Positions 8,917 to 17,742 of a DNA stretch of 64,000 bases are shown piece after piece (the stretch's first letter is position 1; each line of letters starts with the position of its first letter). The position numbers and the translations under genes were made by a program. A model generated the notes under the pieces. The model did not search any database. It had not been told where the DNA came from and worked only from the letters and a program-made list of their open reading frames with translations. Where the stretch lies: positions 62,001 through 126,000 of the forward strand of contig JAXHNI010000002.1 in NCBI GenBank assembly GCA_034520625.1. The letters run 5' to 3'. The stretch comes from JAANXG01 sp034520625. Its GTDB lineage: Bacteria; Pseudomonadota; Gammaproteobacteria; Arenicellales; JAANXG01.

Positions 8917-9055
8917 CCCGGCTGCAGCGCCGCGCCGGGGCGGTGCGCGTTATATCACATAACCGTGGGGCCCGCGGACGGGTGCGACCCGGCGATTGCC
9001 GGATTCCAGTTGCGCCACCCAATGATGTGTCGGCAAGACCCACGTGGATCAACTG

Positions 9056-9108
9056 TTTGTGGGTCAGCCTTTAAGGCTGACAAGTCGGGCGTCAAGCCCG
9101 ACCCACAA
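9056..9108. repeat. Double REP hairpin
   Basis: Two adjacent palindromes, gtcagcctttaaggctgac (9063-9081) and gtcgggcgtcaagcccgac (9084-9102), lie inside an outer inverted pair tttgtgggtc / gacccacaaa. The whole unit can fold as one branched hairpin. It separates the promoter side of the MFS gene from the 3' end of the flavoprotein gene. Confidence 0.7.
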
Positions 9109-9132
9109 AGGCCCGATCCGCGCCGGGGGACG

Positions 9133-10551
9133 CTAGCCGCCGATCGGTGGATCCTCACAGCGCATCAGCTCGAGCGGGGTCCGCTTGCCCTCGACCTTTT
9201 TCGCCAGGTCACGCAGGGCGGTGCGCAGCCCCTCCTCCACCACGGGGTGGTAGAACGGCATCGACAGCGCCTGGTGGGCGGTGATACCCGCCGCCAGGCT
9301 CCAGGACAGCAGGTGGGCCATGTGCTCGCCCCGCGGCGCCATGATTTCGGCTCCCAGCAGCCGGCCGGTTTCCCTGTCGCCGTACACGTGCAGCAGCCCC
9401 TTGTTCTCCAGCATGACGAGGGCGCGACCCTGGCCTTCGTAGCTCACCTTGCCGGTTTCGAAAGCCGCGCCATCGCGCACCAGGCTCTCGTGAGACCGGC
9501 CAACGATGGCGATGTTCGGCGAGGAGAACGTAATGGTGAGCCCCTGGCGGCGGCGGAAGCAGTGGTCCGAGGACTGCACGGCGTTGTAGCCCACGATACG
9601 CCCCTCGTCCGCCGCCTCGTGAAGCACCGGGTGATCCCCGGTCACGTCCCCGGCGATGAACACGGAGGTGTCCGGAATGCGAAGGGTGTCGCGCTCGAAG
9701 GGCGGCATACCCTTGTCGTCGAGCTCGACGCCGATATTCTCCAGCCCCATGTCGTCCACGTTCGGCCGCCGCCCCATGGCGAGCAGCAGGCGGTCCACTT
9801 CCGTGGCCTCGTCGCCGGCGTGCACCACCAGCCCGGTATCCGAGCGCTCGAGCCGGTCTACGCCCTTGAACTTGACGGGGAACCGGCTGGAAAAGTAGCC
9901 GGCGGCGTATTCCTGCAGCTCGGGGTCGGACAGACCGCCGAAGCGCTTGTCCAGGGTATAGGCCGTGACCCCGACGCCCAGATTGTGCAGCGCCTGGCCG
10001 AGCTCCAGGCCGATCACTCCCAGGCCAACGACACCGAGGCGTTCGGGCAGGACCTCCTGCTCGAAGATGTTGTCGCTGTCGAGAAAATACTCCCGGTGAG
10101 CTTCCCAGGCACCGGGTATCACGGGCCGGGACCCGGTAGCGATCACCACCCGCCCGGCGCGGATTCTCTCGCCGTCCACGTCCAGTGTATTACCGTCGAC
10201 GAAGCGGGCCCGGCCCCGCATCAAGTGGGTGTCCCGCCATTCTTCCATGCCTTTCATGACGCCGCCGACGAACCGGTCCCGCAGCTGCCGCACGTGGTTC
10301 ATGGTCTGCCGCGAATCGAGGGACAAACCCTCGCCGCCCCGGATCCCGAGCTGATCGAAATGCTCCCGGCGCCCGAAATCCTCGGCGGCCTGGATCAGGA
10401 CCTTGGACGGCATGCAGCCAACCCGGGCACAGGTGGTGCCCAGCGGCCCGTCGTCGATTACCACGTAATCGTCGGTTTCCCTGGCCACCTCGCGGCGGGC
10501 GCTCAACCCGGCCGACCCGGCGCCGATGATCGCAACATCGCAGGATTTCAT
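9133..10551 (-). CDS. FAD-dependent disulfide oxidoreductase, dihydrolipoyl dehydrogenase-like
   Basis: A 472-residue flavoprotein of the class I pyridine nucleotide-disulfide oxidoreductases. N-terminal FAD site VAIIGAGSAGLSA, redox-active disulfide GTTCARVGCMPSK, NAD-binding VVGLGVIGLELGQALHNLG, second FAD contact VFIAGDVTGDHP, and the C-terminal His/Glu pair in MPFYHPVVEEGLRTALRD that serves the partner active site in the dimer. Many genomes carry such a stand-alone gene outside the pyruvate or oxoglutarate dehydrogenase operons; the true substrate here is not shown. Only 28 bp lie between it and the NYN-domain gene upstream, so co-transcription is likely. Confidence 0.88.
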   Translation of the reverse strand: MKSCDVAIIGAGSAGLSARREVARETDDYVVIDDGPLGTTCARVGCMPSKVLIQAAEDFGRREHFDQLGIRGGEGLSLDSRQTMNHVRQLRDRFVGGVMKGMEEWRDTHLMRGRARFVDGNTLDVDGERIRAGRVVIATGSRPVIPGAWEAHREYFLDSDNIFEQEVLPERLGVVGLGVIGLELGQALHNLGVGVTAYTLDKRFGGLSDPELQEYAAGYFSSRFPVKFKGVDRLERSDTGLVVHAGDEATEVDRLLLAMGRRPNVDDMGLENIGVELDDKGMPPFERDTLRIPDTSVFIAGDVTGDHPVLHEAADEGRIVGYNAVQSSDHCFRRRQGLTITFSSPNIAIVGRSHESLVRDGAAFETGKVSYEGQGRALVMLENKGLLHVYGDRETGRLLGAEIMAPRGEHMAHLLSWSLAAGITAHQALSMPFYHPVVEEGLRTALRDLAKKVEGKRTPLELMRCEDPPIGG

Positions 10552-10579
10552 ATTCTCTCCCGTTCCAGGCTGCCCGCGC

Positions 10580-11377
10580 CTACCGTGTTTTCCGGACGAT
10601 ATAGCCGCCGGATTTCTCGTCGTACTCGAGCGCCAGCAGGCCCTGCTTCTGGGCTTCCTCGAGCAGGTCGCTGAAGCTGCTGAACCCGTGGTAGGACTCG
10701 CTGAATCCCGGCTGGCGGCGCTTCAGGGTCTGCTTGATCATGGAGCCCCAGAGCTTCTCGCCCTCCCCCCGCTCCGCGAGCAGGCCTTCCACGGTCTCCA
10801 TCACCTGGTCGATACCCGCCTGCTTGGTTCCATCCTCCGGGCTGGTCGATTTTTTCGTCTTCTTCTTTGAGCTGGATTTCTTACGCTTCTTCTTCTCGCT
10901 GCCGCGCACCAGGTCGTCGTAGTAGATGAACTCGTCGCAATTGGCCGTGAGCAGGTCCGACGTGGAGTTCTTGACCCCGACGCCGATCACGGTCTTGTCG
11001 TTCTCCCGCAGCTTGCTGACCAGGGCGGAGAAATCGGAATCACCGCTGATGATCACGAACGTATCCAGGTGCGACTTGGTGTAGCAAAGGTCCAGGGCGT
11101 CGACGACCATCCGTATATCCGCCGAGTTCTTTCCGGACTGCCGGATATGCGGTATCTCGATCAGCTCGAACGCCGCTTCGTGCATCGGCGGCTTGAACTC
11201 CTTGTAGCGCTCCCAGTCGGAGTAGGCCTTCTTGACGACGATGTTGCCCTTGAGCAGCAGCCGGTCCAGGACTTTTTCGATATCGAAGGCGGCGTACTTG
11301 GCATCACGCACCCCCAGAGCGATGTTTTCGAAGTCACAGAATACGGCCATGTTCTGCGTCGGGCTGCTTTCTTTCAT
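10580..11377 (-). CDS. NYN domain RNA-binding/nuclease protein with OST-HTH/LOTUS domain
   Basis: A 265-residue protein. Residues 10-160 form a NYN (PIN-like) domain: AVFCDFENIALG with the acidic D15, GKNSADIRMVVDALD and FVIISGDSDFSALVSKLREN carry the acidic residues expected of the metal site. A Lys/Ser linker (KKKRKKSSSKKKTKKS) leads to a C-terminal winged-helix OST-HTH/LOTUS domain (about residues 190-262, with SESYHGFSSFSDLLEEAQ). This LabA/DUF88-type architecture is thought to bind or cleave structured RNA. Target unknown. Confidence 0.88.
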   Translation of the reverse strand: MKESSPTQNMAVFCDFENIALGVRDAKYAAFDIEKVLDRLLLKGNIVVKKAYSDWERYKEFKPPMHEAAFELIEIPHIRQSGKNSADIRMVVDALDLCYTKSHLDTFVIISGDSDFSALVSKLRENDKTVIGVGVKNSTSDLLTANCDEFIYYDDLVRGSEKKKRKKSSSKKKTKKSTSPEDGTKQAGIDQVMETVEGLLAERGEGEKLWGSMIKQTLKRRQPGFSESYHGFSSFSDLLEEAQKQGLLALEYDEKSGGYIVRKTR

Positions 11378-11494
11378 TTCATTTTTCCAGGTCTGAGTGC
11401 TCGGATTGCGACGGCACCCGCGATGGTTGCCGTCGCATTGTCCGCGGAGTATCTCACACGTGGGAACCCACCGCGCCGTCGCGGGGCGATGGGC

Positions 11495-12763
11495 TCAGCC
11501 GGCGGCCAGGGCCTGGTCGATGTCCTCCAGGATGTCATCGATGTTCTCGATGCCGATGGACAGGCGCACCATTTCCGGCGTCACACCGGCGGCGGCGAGT
11601 TCGTCCCCGGACAACTGCCGGTGGGTGGTGCTCGCCGGGTGCGTGGCCAGGGACTTGGCGTCGCCGATATTCACGAGCCGCGTGATGAGCTGCAGCGCAT
11701 CCAGGAACCGGACCCCGGCCTCGTGTCCGCCCTTGACGCCGAAGCTCAATATTCCCGAACCCTTGCCGTCCATGTACTTGTCCAGCAGAGGCTTGTGGGG
11801 ACTGTCCTCAAGCCCGGCGTACCGGACCCAATCCACCTTCGGATGGTCCTGCAGGTAACGGGCGACGGCCAGGGCGTTGTCGCAGATCCGGTCCATGCGC
11901 AACGGCAGCGTCTCCAGCCCCTGCAGGGCGAGGAACGTCGTCATCGGCGCCAGGGCCGCGCCGATATTGCGAAGCGGCACCAGGCGCGCGCGCAGAATGT
12001 ACGGCGGCAGGTCGGTTTCCGTATACACGATGCCATGGTAGGAGGGGTCGGGCTCGTTCAAACGCCGGAAACGCTCCTTGTTCGCTTTCCAGTCGAACTT
12101 GTTCGAGTCCACCAGGATGCCGCCGACGATCGTGCCGTGGCCGCCGATGTACTTGGTCAGCGAATGCACGACGATGTCGCAGCCCCATTCGAAGGGACGG
12201 CACAGGTACGGCGACGGCACCGTGTTGTCGACGATCACCGGAATGCCGTGGGCATGAGCGATGTCCGCCACCTTCTCCAGGTCCACGACGTTCCCGGCGG
12301 GATTGCCGACGGATTCGCAGAACACGGCCTTGGTCTTCGAATCGATCCTGGCCGCCAGCGAGTCCAGGTCCTCGGGATCCACGAACCGTGCCTCGAGCCC
12401 CAGCTGCGGCATGGTGTGGGCGAACAGGTTGTACGTTCCGCCGTACAGCGTGGACGTGCTGACGAAATTGTCCCCGGTTTCGGCGATGGTGAGCAGCGAA
12501 TATGTCGACGCCGCCTGCCCGGACGCCAGGGCCAGAGCCGCGGCACCCCCCTCCATGTCCGCGATGCGCTGCTCCAGCACGTCGTTGGTGGGGTTCATGA
12601 TGCGGCTGTAAATGTTGCCCAGAACCTTCAGGTCGAACAGGTCCGCGCCGTGTTGGGCGCTGTCGAAGGCGTAGGACGTGGTCTGGTAGATCGGTACTGC
12701 CACGGCGTTCGTGGTGGGGTCGGGTGTGTAGCCGGAATGGACGGCTTTGGTCTCGATTTTCAT
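11495..12763 (-). CDS. metY: O-acetylhomoserine sulfhydrylase (PLP enzyme)
   Basis: A 422-residue Cys/Met-metabolism PLP enzyme, cytoplasmic. It converts O-acetylhomoserine plus sulfide to homocysteine (direct sulfhydrylation). Motifs: N-terminal ETKAVHSGYTPDPTTNAVAV, the cofactor-stacking IYQTTSY, and the PLP lysine in VHSLTKYIGGHGTIVGG (near residue 207). The ALASGQAA and NPAGNVVDL segments are typical of the MetY rather than MetB/MetC branch, as is the length. It is a single gene; the 117-bp stretch between it and the NYN gene holds no clear terminator. Confidence 0.9.
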   Translation of the reverse strand: MKIETKAVHSGYTPDPTTNAVAVPIYQTTSYAFDSAQHGADLFDLKVLGNIYSRIMNPTNDVLEQRIADMEGGAAALALASGQAASTYSLLTIAETGDNFVSTSTLYGGTYNLFAHTMPQLGLEARFVDPEDLDSLAARIDSKTKAVFCESVGNPAGNVVDLEKVADIAHAHGIPVIVDNTVPSPYLCRPFEWGCDIVVHSLTKYIGGHGTIVGGILVDSNKFDWKANKERFRRLNEPDPSYHGIVYTETDLPPYILRARLVPLRNIGAALAPMTTFLALQGLETLPLRMDRICDNALAVARYLQDHPKVDWVRYAGLEDSPHKPLLDKYMDGKGSGILSFGVKGGHEAGVRFLDALQLITRLVNIGDAKSLATHPASTTHRQLSGDELAAAGVTPEMVRLSIGIENIDDILEDIDQALAAG

Positions 12764-12898
12764 GCTACCTCCTGCATTGGCTGAATACCCCCTGTGGGGC
12801 CGGGATGATAATGGGAGGGGGCTTTCACGACAATCAACGAGATTCGAACGGATGGCCGGCGTAGTTGTCGCCCGGAGTGGGGACCCTCGGCAGGGTAT

Positions 12899-13010
12899 GG
12901 GTCAGAGTCGGGGGGCATCCCCCAGGGTCGCTGTGAATACGTCCCTGTACGCTCTGGCTCAAACTTCCCTGTTTTCGACAGCCCTGGGGGATGCCCCCCG
13001 ACTCTGACCC
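12899..13010. repeat. 112-bp palindromic element, copy 1
   Basis: Perfect 29-bp arms, 12899-12927 (gggtcagagtcggggggcat then cccccaggg) and 12982-13010, flank a 54-bp centre (12928-12981) that contains ctgtacgctctggctcaaac. The centre matches that of the inverted copy at 63558-63669 with about four differences. The arm sequence is different from that copy. It lies between metY and the SGNH hydrolase pseudogene. Confidence 0.85.
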
Positions 13011-13118
13011 AGTCGTTCATCCGGGAGACGTGGTGGCGCCGATCGCGGTTCTGCTACCATGGCGCCGCCCGAGCCGGATCGATCCTCTGCTTCATCAGCA
13101 GCCGCGAGGAGCCGCCGC

Positions 13119-13888
13119 ATGCATCTGACCAAGCCGGCCGCCCGCGCGGCGGGATTCCTGGCCGTTATCACCCTGTTCGCGATCGCGTCCGCCGACCCGG
13201 GCAAGGACGTCCTCCGCATACTTCCCCTGGGCGACTCCATTACCCAGGCGGATGCTTACCGCGCGAGCTACCGCTATCCGCTGTGGAAGAATGCTCGATG
13301 GACGCAGGACTGGCGTTCGATTTTGTGGGCTCCATGAAGCGGCACTACGGCGAGCAGCCGGAGTCCCGTCCCCCACAGCCGGATTACAAGGGGCTTGCCT
13401 TTGACCGGGACCACGAAGGGCATTTCGGCTGGACCGCCCGCGAGATCGTCGAGGGCCGAAGCCGGGGCAACGGGACCGGGTCCGGAAAACTGGCGCAATG
13501 GGTCGTGCACTACGAGGCCGACATCGCCCTGGTGCACCTGGGCACCAACGACGTGTACCGGGGCCGCAGCAACGAATCCATACTGGACGACCTGAAGGAG
13601 ATCATACGAACTCTCCGCGCGGACAACCCGGCGATCGTGGTCCTGTTGGCGCAGTTGATTCCCGCCGGTCAGGATCCCGGCGTCGTGGCCTCACTGAACC
13701 AGGCGATTCCCCGATTGGCGCGGGACATGAGCACGACGCGTTCACCGGTGGTCGTCGTGGACCAACACAGCGGCTTCGACCCGCAGGAAGACACCTACGA
13801 CGGCGTGCATCCGAACGGATCCGGGGAAAGCAGGATGGCGCGGCGCTGGTTCGACGCCATCATGAAGGCAACCGGGCGTGCATACTGA
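13119..13888 (+). pseudogene. SGNH-family hydrolase, frameshifted
   Basis: The coding sequence is split between two frames. The first part starts at ATG 13119, behind gaggagccgcc, with a signal peptide (AARAAGFLAVITLFAIASAD) and block I LPLGDSITQADAY, then leaves frame just after YRYPLWK near 13289. The second frame continues with AGLAFDFVGSMKRHYGE, block III HLGTNDVYRG and block V DGVHPNGSGE, ending at 13888. Together they give all catalytic blocks (Ser, Gly, Asn, Asp-His) of a secreted SGNH/GDSL esterase or lipase of about 255 residues. A single missing base near 13290 explains the break. Confidence 0.82.
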
Positions 13889-13987
13889 CTACCGGCCGTG
13901 AGATCCGGGAACCTCCAACCAAACGCACCATTGTGATGCGCCCGGCTACGAAACCATGACGCCCGGTCCCGGAACGCAGCCCCACCG

Positions 13988-14020
13988 TCTTTGCGAGAAG
14001 CGCAGCGACGAAGCAATCCA
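13988..14020. repeat. Interspersed inverted repeat, second copy
   Basis: Contains ttgcgagaagcgcagcgacg followed by aagcaatcc, a diverged copy of the repeat at 681-762. It sits between the convergent ends of the SGNH pseudogene and the DUF423 gene. Confidence 0.6.
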
Positions 14021-14047
14021 TGTTCCAGACACGCAATAACGGCGTCA

Positions 14048-14428
14048 CTATAGTCTAGACGCGCGTATGCCCGCCCACGCCAGGGCCGCCCAGCCGGCCA
14101 TCAACGCCGTCCCGCCGAACGGCGCGGCGGCTCTGATTCCCGGAATACCCGTGACTGCCGACAGGTAGATGCTGAAGCAGAACAACACGGTGCCGGCGAC
14201 AAAACACCACGCTGCCCATTCGATCGCCGGCGAACCGGACGGTCCGGGCGCCCGAAGCCGCACCAGGCCGATCACCGTAACCACCACCGCGTGTATCTGG
14301 TTGTACCAGACCGCCGTCCGTACCGAGTCGAACGCATTGCTGCTCAAGCTCGCCTGGAGGCCGTGCTCGGCATAGGCGCCGAAAGCCACGGATATCAGGC
14401 CGAGCACCGCGCCTGCGAACAGAATCAT
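14048..14428 (-). CDS. DUF423 small membrane protein (YgdD-like)
   Basis: A 126-residue protein with four hydrophobic segments and the DUF423 signature GAVLGLISVAFGAYAEHGLQ at its N terminus, followed by a central segment WYNQIHAVVV and FCFSIYLSAVTG. The family is widespread in bacteria and its function is unknown. It lies 19 bp downstream of the SpmA/SpmB-type gene on the same strand, so the two are likely co-transcribed. Confidence 0.88.
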   Translation of the reverse strand: MILFAGAVLGLISVAFGAYAEHGLQASLSSNAFDSVRTAVWYNQIHAVVVTVIGLVRLRAPGPSGSPAIEWAAWCFVAGTVLFCFSIYLSAVTGIPGIRAAAPFGGTALMAGWAALAWAGIRASRL

Positions 14429-14447
14429 GACGGCGCGCCGGGCATGC

Positions 14448-15875
14448 TCAACCGTACAGCCACGCTACGACGGCCACCGCCGCCATGATGCCCACCACGT
14501 CGGCGGTCAGGGCTGCGGCCAGGGCGTGGCGGATGCGCCGGATCTGCACCGCCCCGAAGTAGACCGCCAGCACGTAGAACGTGGTCTCCGTGGAGCCCTG
14601 GAACGTCGATACCAGATAGCCTGTGTAGCTGTCCGGCCCGATGGCCGGGTCCTGGATGATGGAGGCCAGCACACCGTACGCCCCGGAGCCGGACAGCGGC
14701 CGCAGCAGCGCCATGGGCAGCGCCTCGCCGGGCAGGCCGACATGGCGGGTGAGCTGGGACAGCGGCTCGATCAGCAGTTCCAGGGCCCCGCTTTCCCTGA
14801 GCATTCCCACCGCCACCAGGATCGCCACCAGGTAGGGAATGATTCGCAGCGCCACCGAGAAGCCGTCCCGCGCGCCTTCCACGAAAACCTCGTAGACCCG
14901 GACCCGCTTCAGCGCCCCGAATCCCAGCAGCGCCACGATGAGCCCGGGGATGATCCACGGCGCGATGGTCCGGCCGTAAATCACCGTCAACGGCACCAGG
15001 GCGGCGATGCCGCCGAGCACCAGCACCGATACCCACAACGGATAACCGGGCGGCGCCTCCGTCGGCCACTGGTCCTCGTCGTCGTCTTCGGAATCGGCCT
15101 GCTTCAGCTCGTCCGGAAGGAAGGAATCGTCGGCCTCCGGCGCGGCGGGCTGGTCGACCGGGACATCGGGGAGTGACCAGTAGCGCTGCAGCAGCTTGGC
15201 GGAAATAATGGCGACGGTGGTGGAACAGATGGTGGCGAACAGCGTGGTGGGCACGATGCCCGCCGGGTCCGAGGAGCCGGCGGCGGCGCGCAGGGCGATG
15301 ACACCGGTGGGCAGCAGGGTTACGCTCGACGTGTTCATGGCCAGGAACAGGGCCATGGCATTGGTGGCGGTGCCCTTGTGGGGATTGAGGCGATCGAGCT
15401 GTTGCATGGCGCGTATGCCGAATGGCGTCGCGGCGTTGCCCAGGCCGAGAACATTGGCGGACAGGTTCAGGATGATTGCGCCCATGGCCGGGTGCTCCGG
15501 CGGCACCTCCGGAAACAGGCGCGTGAGCAGCGGCCGCAGGGCCCGGGCGATGATCGTCAACAACCCGCCCTTTTCCGCCACCTTCATCAGGCCGAGAAAC
15601 AGGGCCATGACCCCCACCAGGCCGATGGCCAGGGTGACGGCGGACTCCGCCGAATCGACGACCCCCAGCCCCAGCGCCTCCATGGGCGGCACCGCTTGCG
15701 CGGGATCGATGCCCTCCGGAACCTGCCATGTGAGCTGACGAACCGCGGCCACCGCGAATGCGGCCACCACGAGGACCAGGAAAACGACGTTCACGCCGGA
15801 CCAGCCAGGGACATCGGAAACTCCGGTTGTGTCAGAGGCCGCTCGCATATCGAATCGATGCGGCCCGCGAAGCAT
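14448..15875 (-). CDS. Nucleoside-recognition (Gate) domain membrane protein, SpmA-SpmB fusion
   Basis: A 475-residue polytopic protein. The N-terminal half resembles SpmA (LNLSANVLGLGNAATPFGIR, then LFLAMNTSSVTLLPTGVIAL), and the C-terminal half resembles SpmB (DGFSVALRIIPYLVAILVAV, then RPLSGSGAYGVL). A charged linker around residues 235-270 joins them. In spore-formers the separate proteins affect spore-core dehydration; in Gram-negatives the fused form is taken as a transporter of unknown substrate with Gate domains. A second in-frame Met at residue 10 is an alternative start. Confidence 0.87.
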   Translation of the reverse strand: MLRGPHRFDMRAASDTTGVSDVPGWSGVNVVFLVLVVAAFAVAAVRQLTWQVPEGIDPAQAVPPMEALGLGVVDSAESAVTLAIGLVGVMALFLGLMKVAEKGGLLTIIARALRPLLTRLFPEVPPEHPAMGAIILNLSANVLGLGNAATPFGIRAMQQLDRLNPHKGTATNAMALFLAMNTSSVTLLPTGVIALRAAAGSSDPAGIVPTTLFATICSTTVAIISAKLLQRYWSLPDVPVDQPAAPEADDSFLPDELKQADSEDDDEDQWPTEAPPGYPLWVSVLVLGGIAALVPLTVIYGRTIAPWIIPGLIVALLGFGALKRVRVYEVFVEGARDGFSVALRIIPYLVAILVAVGMLRESGALELLIEPLSQLTRHVGLPGEALPMALLRPLSGSGAYGVLASIIQDPAIGPDSYTGYLVSTFQGSTETTFYVLAVYFGAVQIRRIRHALAAALTADVVGIMAAVAVVAWLYG

Positions 15876-16005
15876 ACCGCAGCAGCGGTCCCGGCCGAAA
15901 GAAACCGGCGGCCCGGGTATTCACCCACCCTTCACGCCTCGATCACCGTCCGTTCACAGGCCGCTGCGGATACTACGCGCTCCTCAACTCACTGGAGCAA
16001 ACACA

Positions 16006-16488
16006 ATGTACCTGCGCAAACTGCTGATCGTGGCCGCCACCGCGGCCGTAATCCCCTTCGCCCAGGCCGGCAGCTACGGCAAGAAGGCCGACATCGTCGA
16101 CACCGCCGTGGAAGCCGGCAACTTCACCACGCTGGTCACCGCCGTGCAGGAAGCCGGGCTGGTGGACACCCTCAAGGGCGAAGGCCCGTTCACCGTCTTT
16201 GCCCCCACCGACGAGGCTTTCGCCAAGATTCCGGCGGAGGACCTGAACGCGCTCCTCGCCGACAAGGCGGCGCTGACCAAGGTCCTGACGTACCACGTCG
16301 TGCCCGGCAAGGTGATGGCGGCCGACGTCGCCACCATGGACTCCGCGAAGACCGTGGAAGGCGGCATGGTCAAGATTTCCAATGGCGGCGGAGGCGTCCA
16401 GATCGACGGCGCCAACGTGGTCCAGGCCGACATCGAAACCAGCAACGGGGTCATCCACGTTATCGACTCCGTCATCATGCCCAACTGA
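16006..16488 (+). CDS. Secreted fasciclin (FAS1) domain protein
   Basis: A 160-residue exported protein. The signal peptide is MYLRKLLIVAATAAVIPFAQ, cut near AQAGS. A single FAS1 domain follows: FTTLVTAVQEAGLVDTLKGE, then GPFTVFAPTDEAFAKIP (H1 box) and LTYHVVPGKVM (YH motif), ending GVIHVIDSVIMPN (H2 box). FAS1 proteins act in cell-surface adhesion. ATG 16006 is chosen because it follows ctggagcaaacaca and starts the signal peptide; the open frame upstream to 15829 has no family sequence. A strong terminator follows 24 bp after the stop. Confidence 0.9.
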   Translation: MYLRKLLIVAATAAVIPFAQAGSYGKKADIVDTAVEAGNFTTLVTAVQEAGLVDTLKGEGPFTVFAPTDEAFAKIPAEDLNALLADKAALTKVLTYHVVPGKVMAADVATMDSAKTVEGGMVKISNGGGGVQIDGANVVQADIETSNGVIHVIDSVIMPN

Positions 16489-16511
16489 CCCTCTCTCTCT
16501 ACCCCTCCTTC

Positions 16512-16545
16512 AGCGCGCTTCGCTTCGGCAAGCGCGCTTTTTTTT
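16512..16545 (+). terminator. Rho-independent terminator after the fasciclin gene
   Basis: The hairpin agcgcgctt ... aagcgcgct is followed at once by a run of eight T. It ends transcription of the fasciclin gene before the polyamine operon. Confidence 0.85.
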
Positions 16546-16548
16546 GCT

Positions 16549-16573
16549 GACATGTCAGGCCTAAAGCCTGACC
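16549..16573. repeat. REP-type extragenic palindrome
   Basis: The palindrome gtcaggcctaaagcctgac is followed by ccac, as in the units at 2587 and 9084. It lies directly behind the terminator and upstream of potA. Confidence 0.6.
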
Positions 16574-16613
16574 CACATGATAGACTCCTGCCCTCGCTAT
16601 CGTGCATCCGTCC

Positions 16614-17732
16614 ATGCAAGAAACGGCATCCACCAGCTCTGTCGCCGTACACGCCGCCGCCGTGTCCAAGGTTTTCGGCACGGGCGTGGACGAAGTCCAC
16701 GCGCTGCGCAATGTCAGCCTGGACATACACGAGAACGAATTCTTCACCCTCCTCGGCCCGTCGGGGTGCGGCAAGACAACCCTGCTCAGGCTCATCGCGG
16801 GCTTCGATGAACCGACGGACGGGCATATCGATCTGCACGGCCAGGCGCTCACCGGCCTGCCGCCGTACCGGCGCCCCGTCAATACGGTCTTCCAGAGCTA
16901 CGCCCTGTTTCCCCACCTCAGCGTGGCCCGCAACGTATCATTCGGCCTCGAAATGCTCGGCACCGAATCCGGTGTTATCGACAGCCGTGTGCGGGAGATG
17001 CTGGAGCTGGTGCGTCTCGCGGACTATGGCAACCGCAAACCGGCCCAGCTGTCCGGCGGACAGCAGCAGCGCGTGGCCCTGGCCCGGGCCCTGGCCAACC
17101 AGCCCAGGGTGCTGCTGCTGGACGAGCCCCTGTCCGCCCTGGACCTGAAGCTGCGCAAGGACATGCAGCTCGAGCTCAAGCGGCTCCAGTCGGAAACAGG
17201 GATCACGTTCATCTTCGTCACCCACGACCAGGAGGAAGCATTGACGATGTCCGACCGCCTCGCGGTGATGAACGACGGCCGCGTGCTCCAGGTGGGCACA
17301 CCGAGCGACATCTACGAGCACCCGTCCACGCGGTTCGTCGCAGACTTCATCGGCGACACCAATTTCCTGCCCGCCGAGCGGGTGGCGGACGGCAACGGCG
17401 GGGCGCAATACAGGCTTCGGGACACCGGAGCGATCATCGCGGCGGATCGCGACGACGCTGCGGTGGACAGTGCAGAAGTGACCCTGGCGGTGCGGCCGGA
17501 ACGCGCGGAGCTGCTGGCCGACAACCGCGAGGCCGCGGGGACGATCATCGACGGCACCCTGGGCAATGTCGTTTACTTCGGCACCGACACCATCTTCCAC
17601 CTGAAGCTGGAAAACGGTGCGGATTTCCGGGTCCGGGCCCAGAATCATGCCGGCGCGCGCATCGGACTGGAACCCGGCTCGGCGGTGCGCGTTCACATCC
17701 CCCGGGACGCCGTCCGGGTGCTGGCGGAATGA
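16614..17732 (+). CDS. potA: Polyamine ABC transporter ATP-binding protein
   Basis: A 372-residue ATPase that drives import of putrescine or spermidine. Walker A GPSGCGKTT, Q-loop VFQSYALFPHL, signature LSGGQQQRVALARALA, Walker B VLLLDEPLSALDLKLR, H-loop FVTHDQEEALTMSDR, and a C-terminal TOBE-like regulatory domain from about residue 260. ATG 16614 is preferred to a GTG four codons upstream; neither has a strong ribosome-binding site. First gene of potABCD; its stop is 10 bp before the potB start. Confidence 0.9.
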   Translation: MQETASTSSVAVHAAAVSKVFGTGVDEVHALRNVSLDIHENEFFTLLGPSGCGKTTLLRLIAGFDEPTDGHIDLHGQALTGLPPYRRPVNTVFQSYALFPHLSVARNVSFGLEMLGTESGVIDSRVREMLELVRLADYGNRKPAQLSGGQQQRVALARALANQPRVLLLDEPLSALDLKLRKDMQLELKRLQSETGITFIFVTHDQEEALTMSDRLAVMNDGRVLQVGTPSDIYEHPSTRFVADFIGDTNFLPAERVADGNGGAQYRLRDTGAIIAADRDDAAVDSAEVTLAVRPERAELLADNREAAGTIIDGTLGNVVYFGTDTIFHLKLENGADFRVRAQNHAGARIGLEPGSAVRVHIPRDAVRVLAE

Positions 17733-17742
17733 GACGGCGATC

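Noticed and set aside
8965..10674. Open frame of 569 codons opposite the flavoprotein
   Set aside because: It is the antisense of a convincing oxidoreductase and runs through a REP hairpin; no family motif.
11069..12784. Open frame of 571 codons opposite metY and the NYN gene
   Set aside because: Spans two real genes and their gap on the other strand; composition artefact.
12899..13010. CRISPR or toxin-antitoxin locus at the repeat
   Set aside because: There is one palindrome with a unique centre, not a series of direct repeats with spacers, and no cas gene anywhere in the window.
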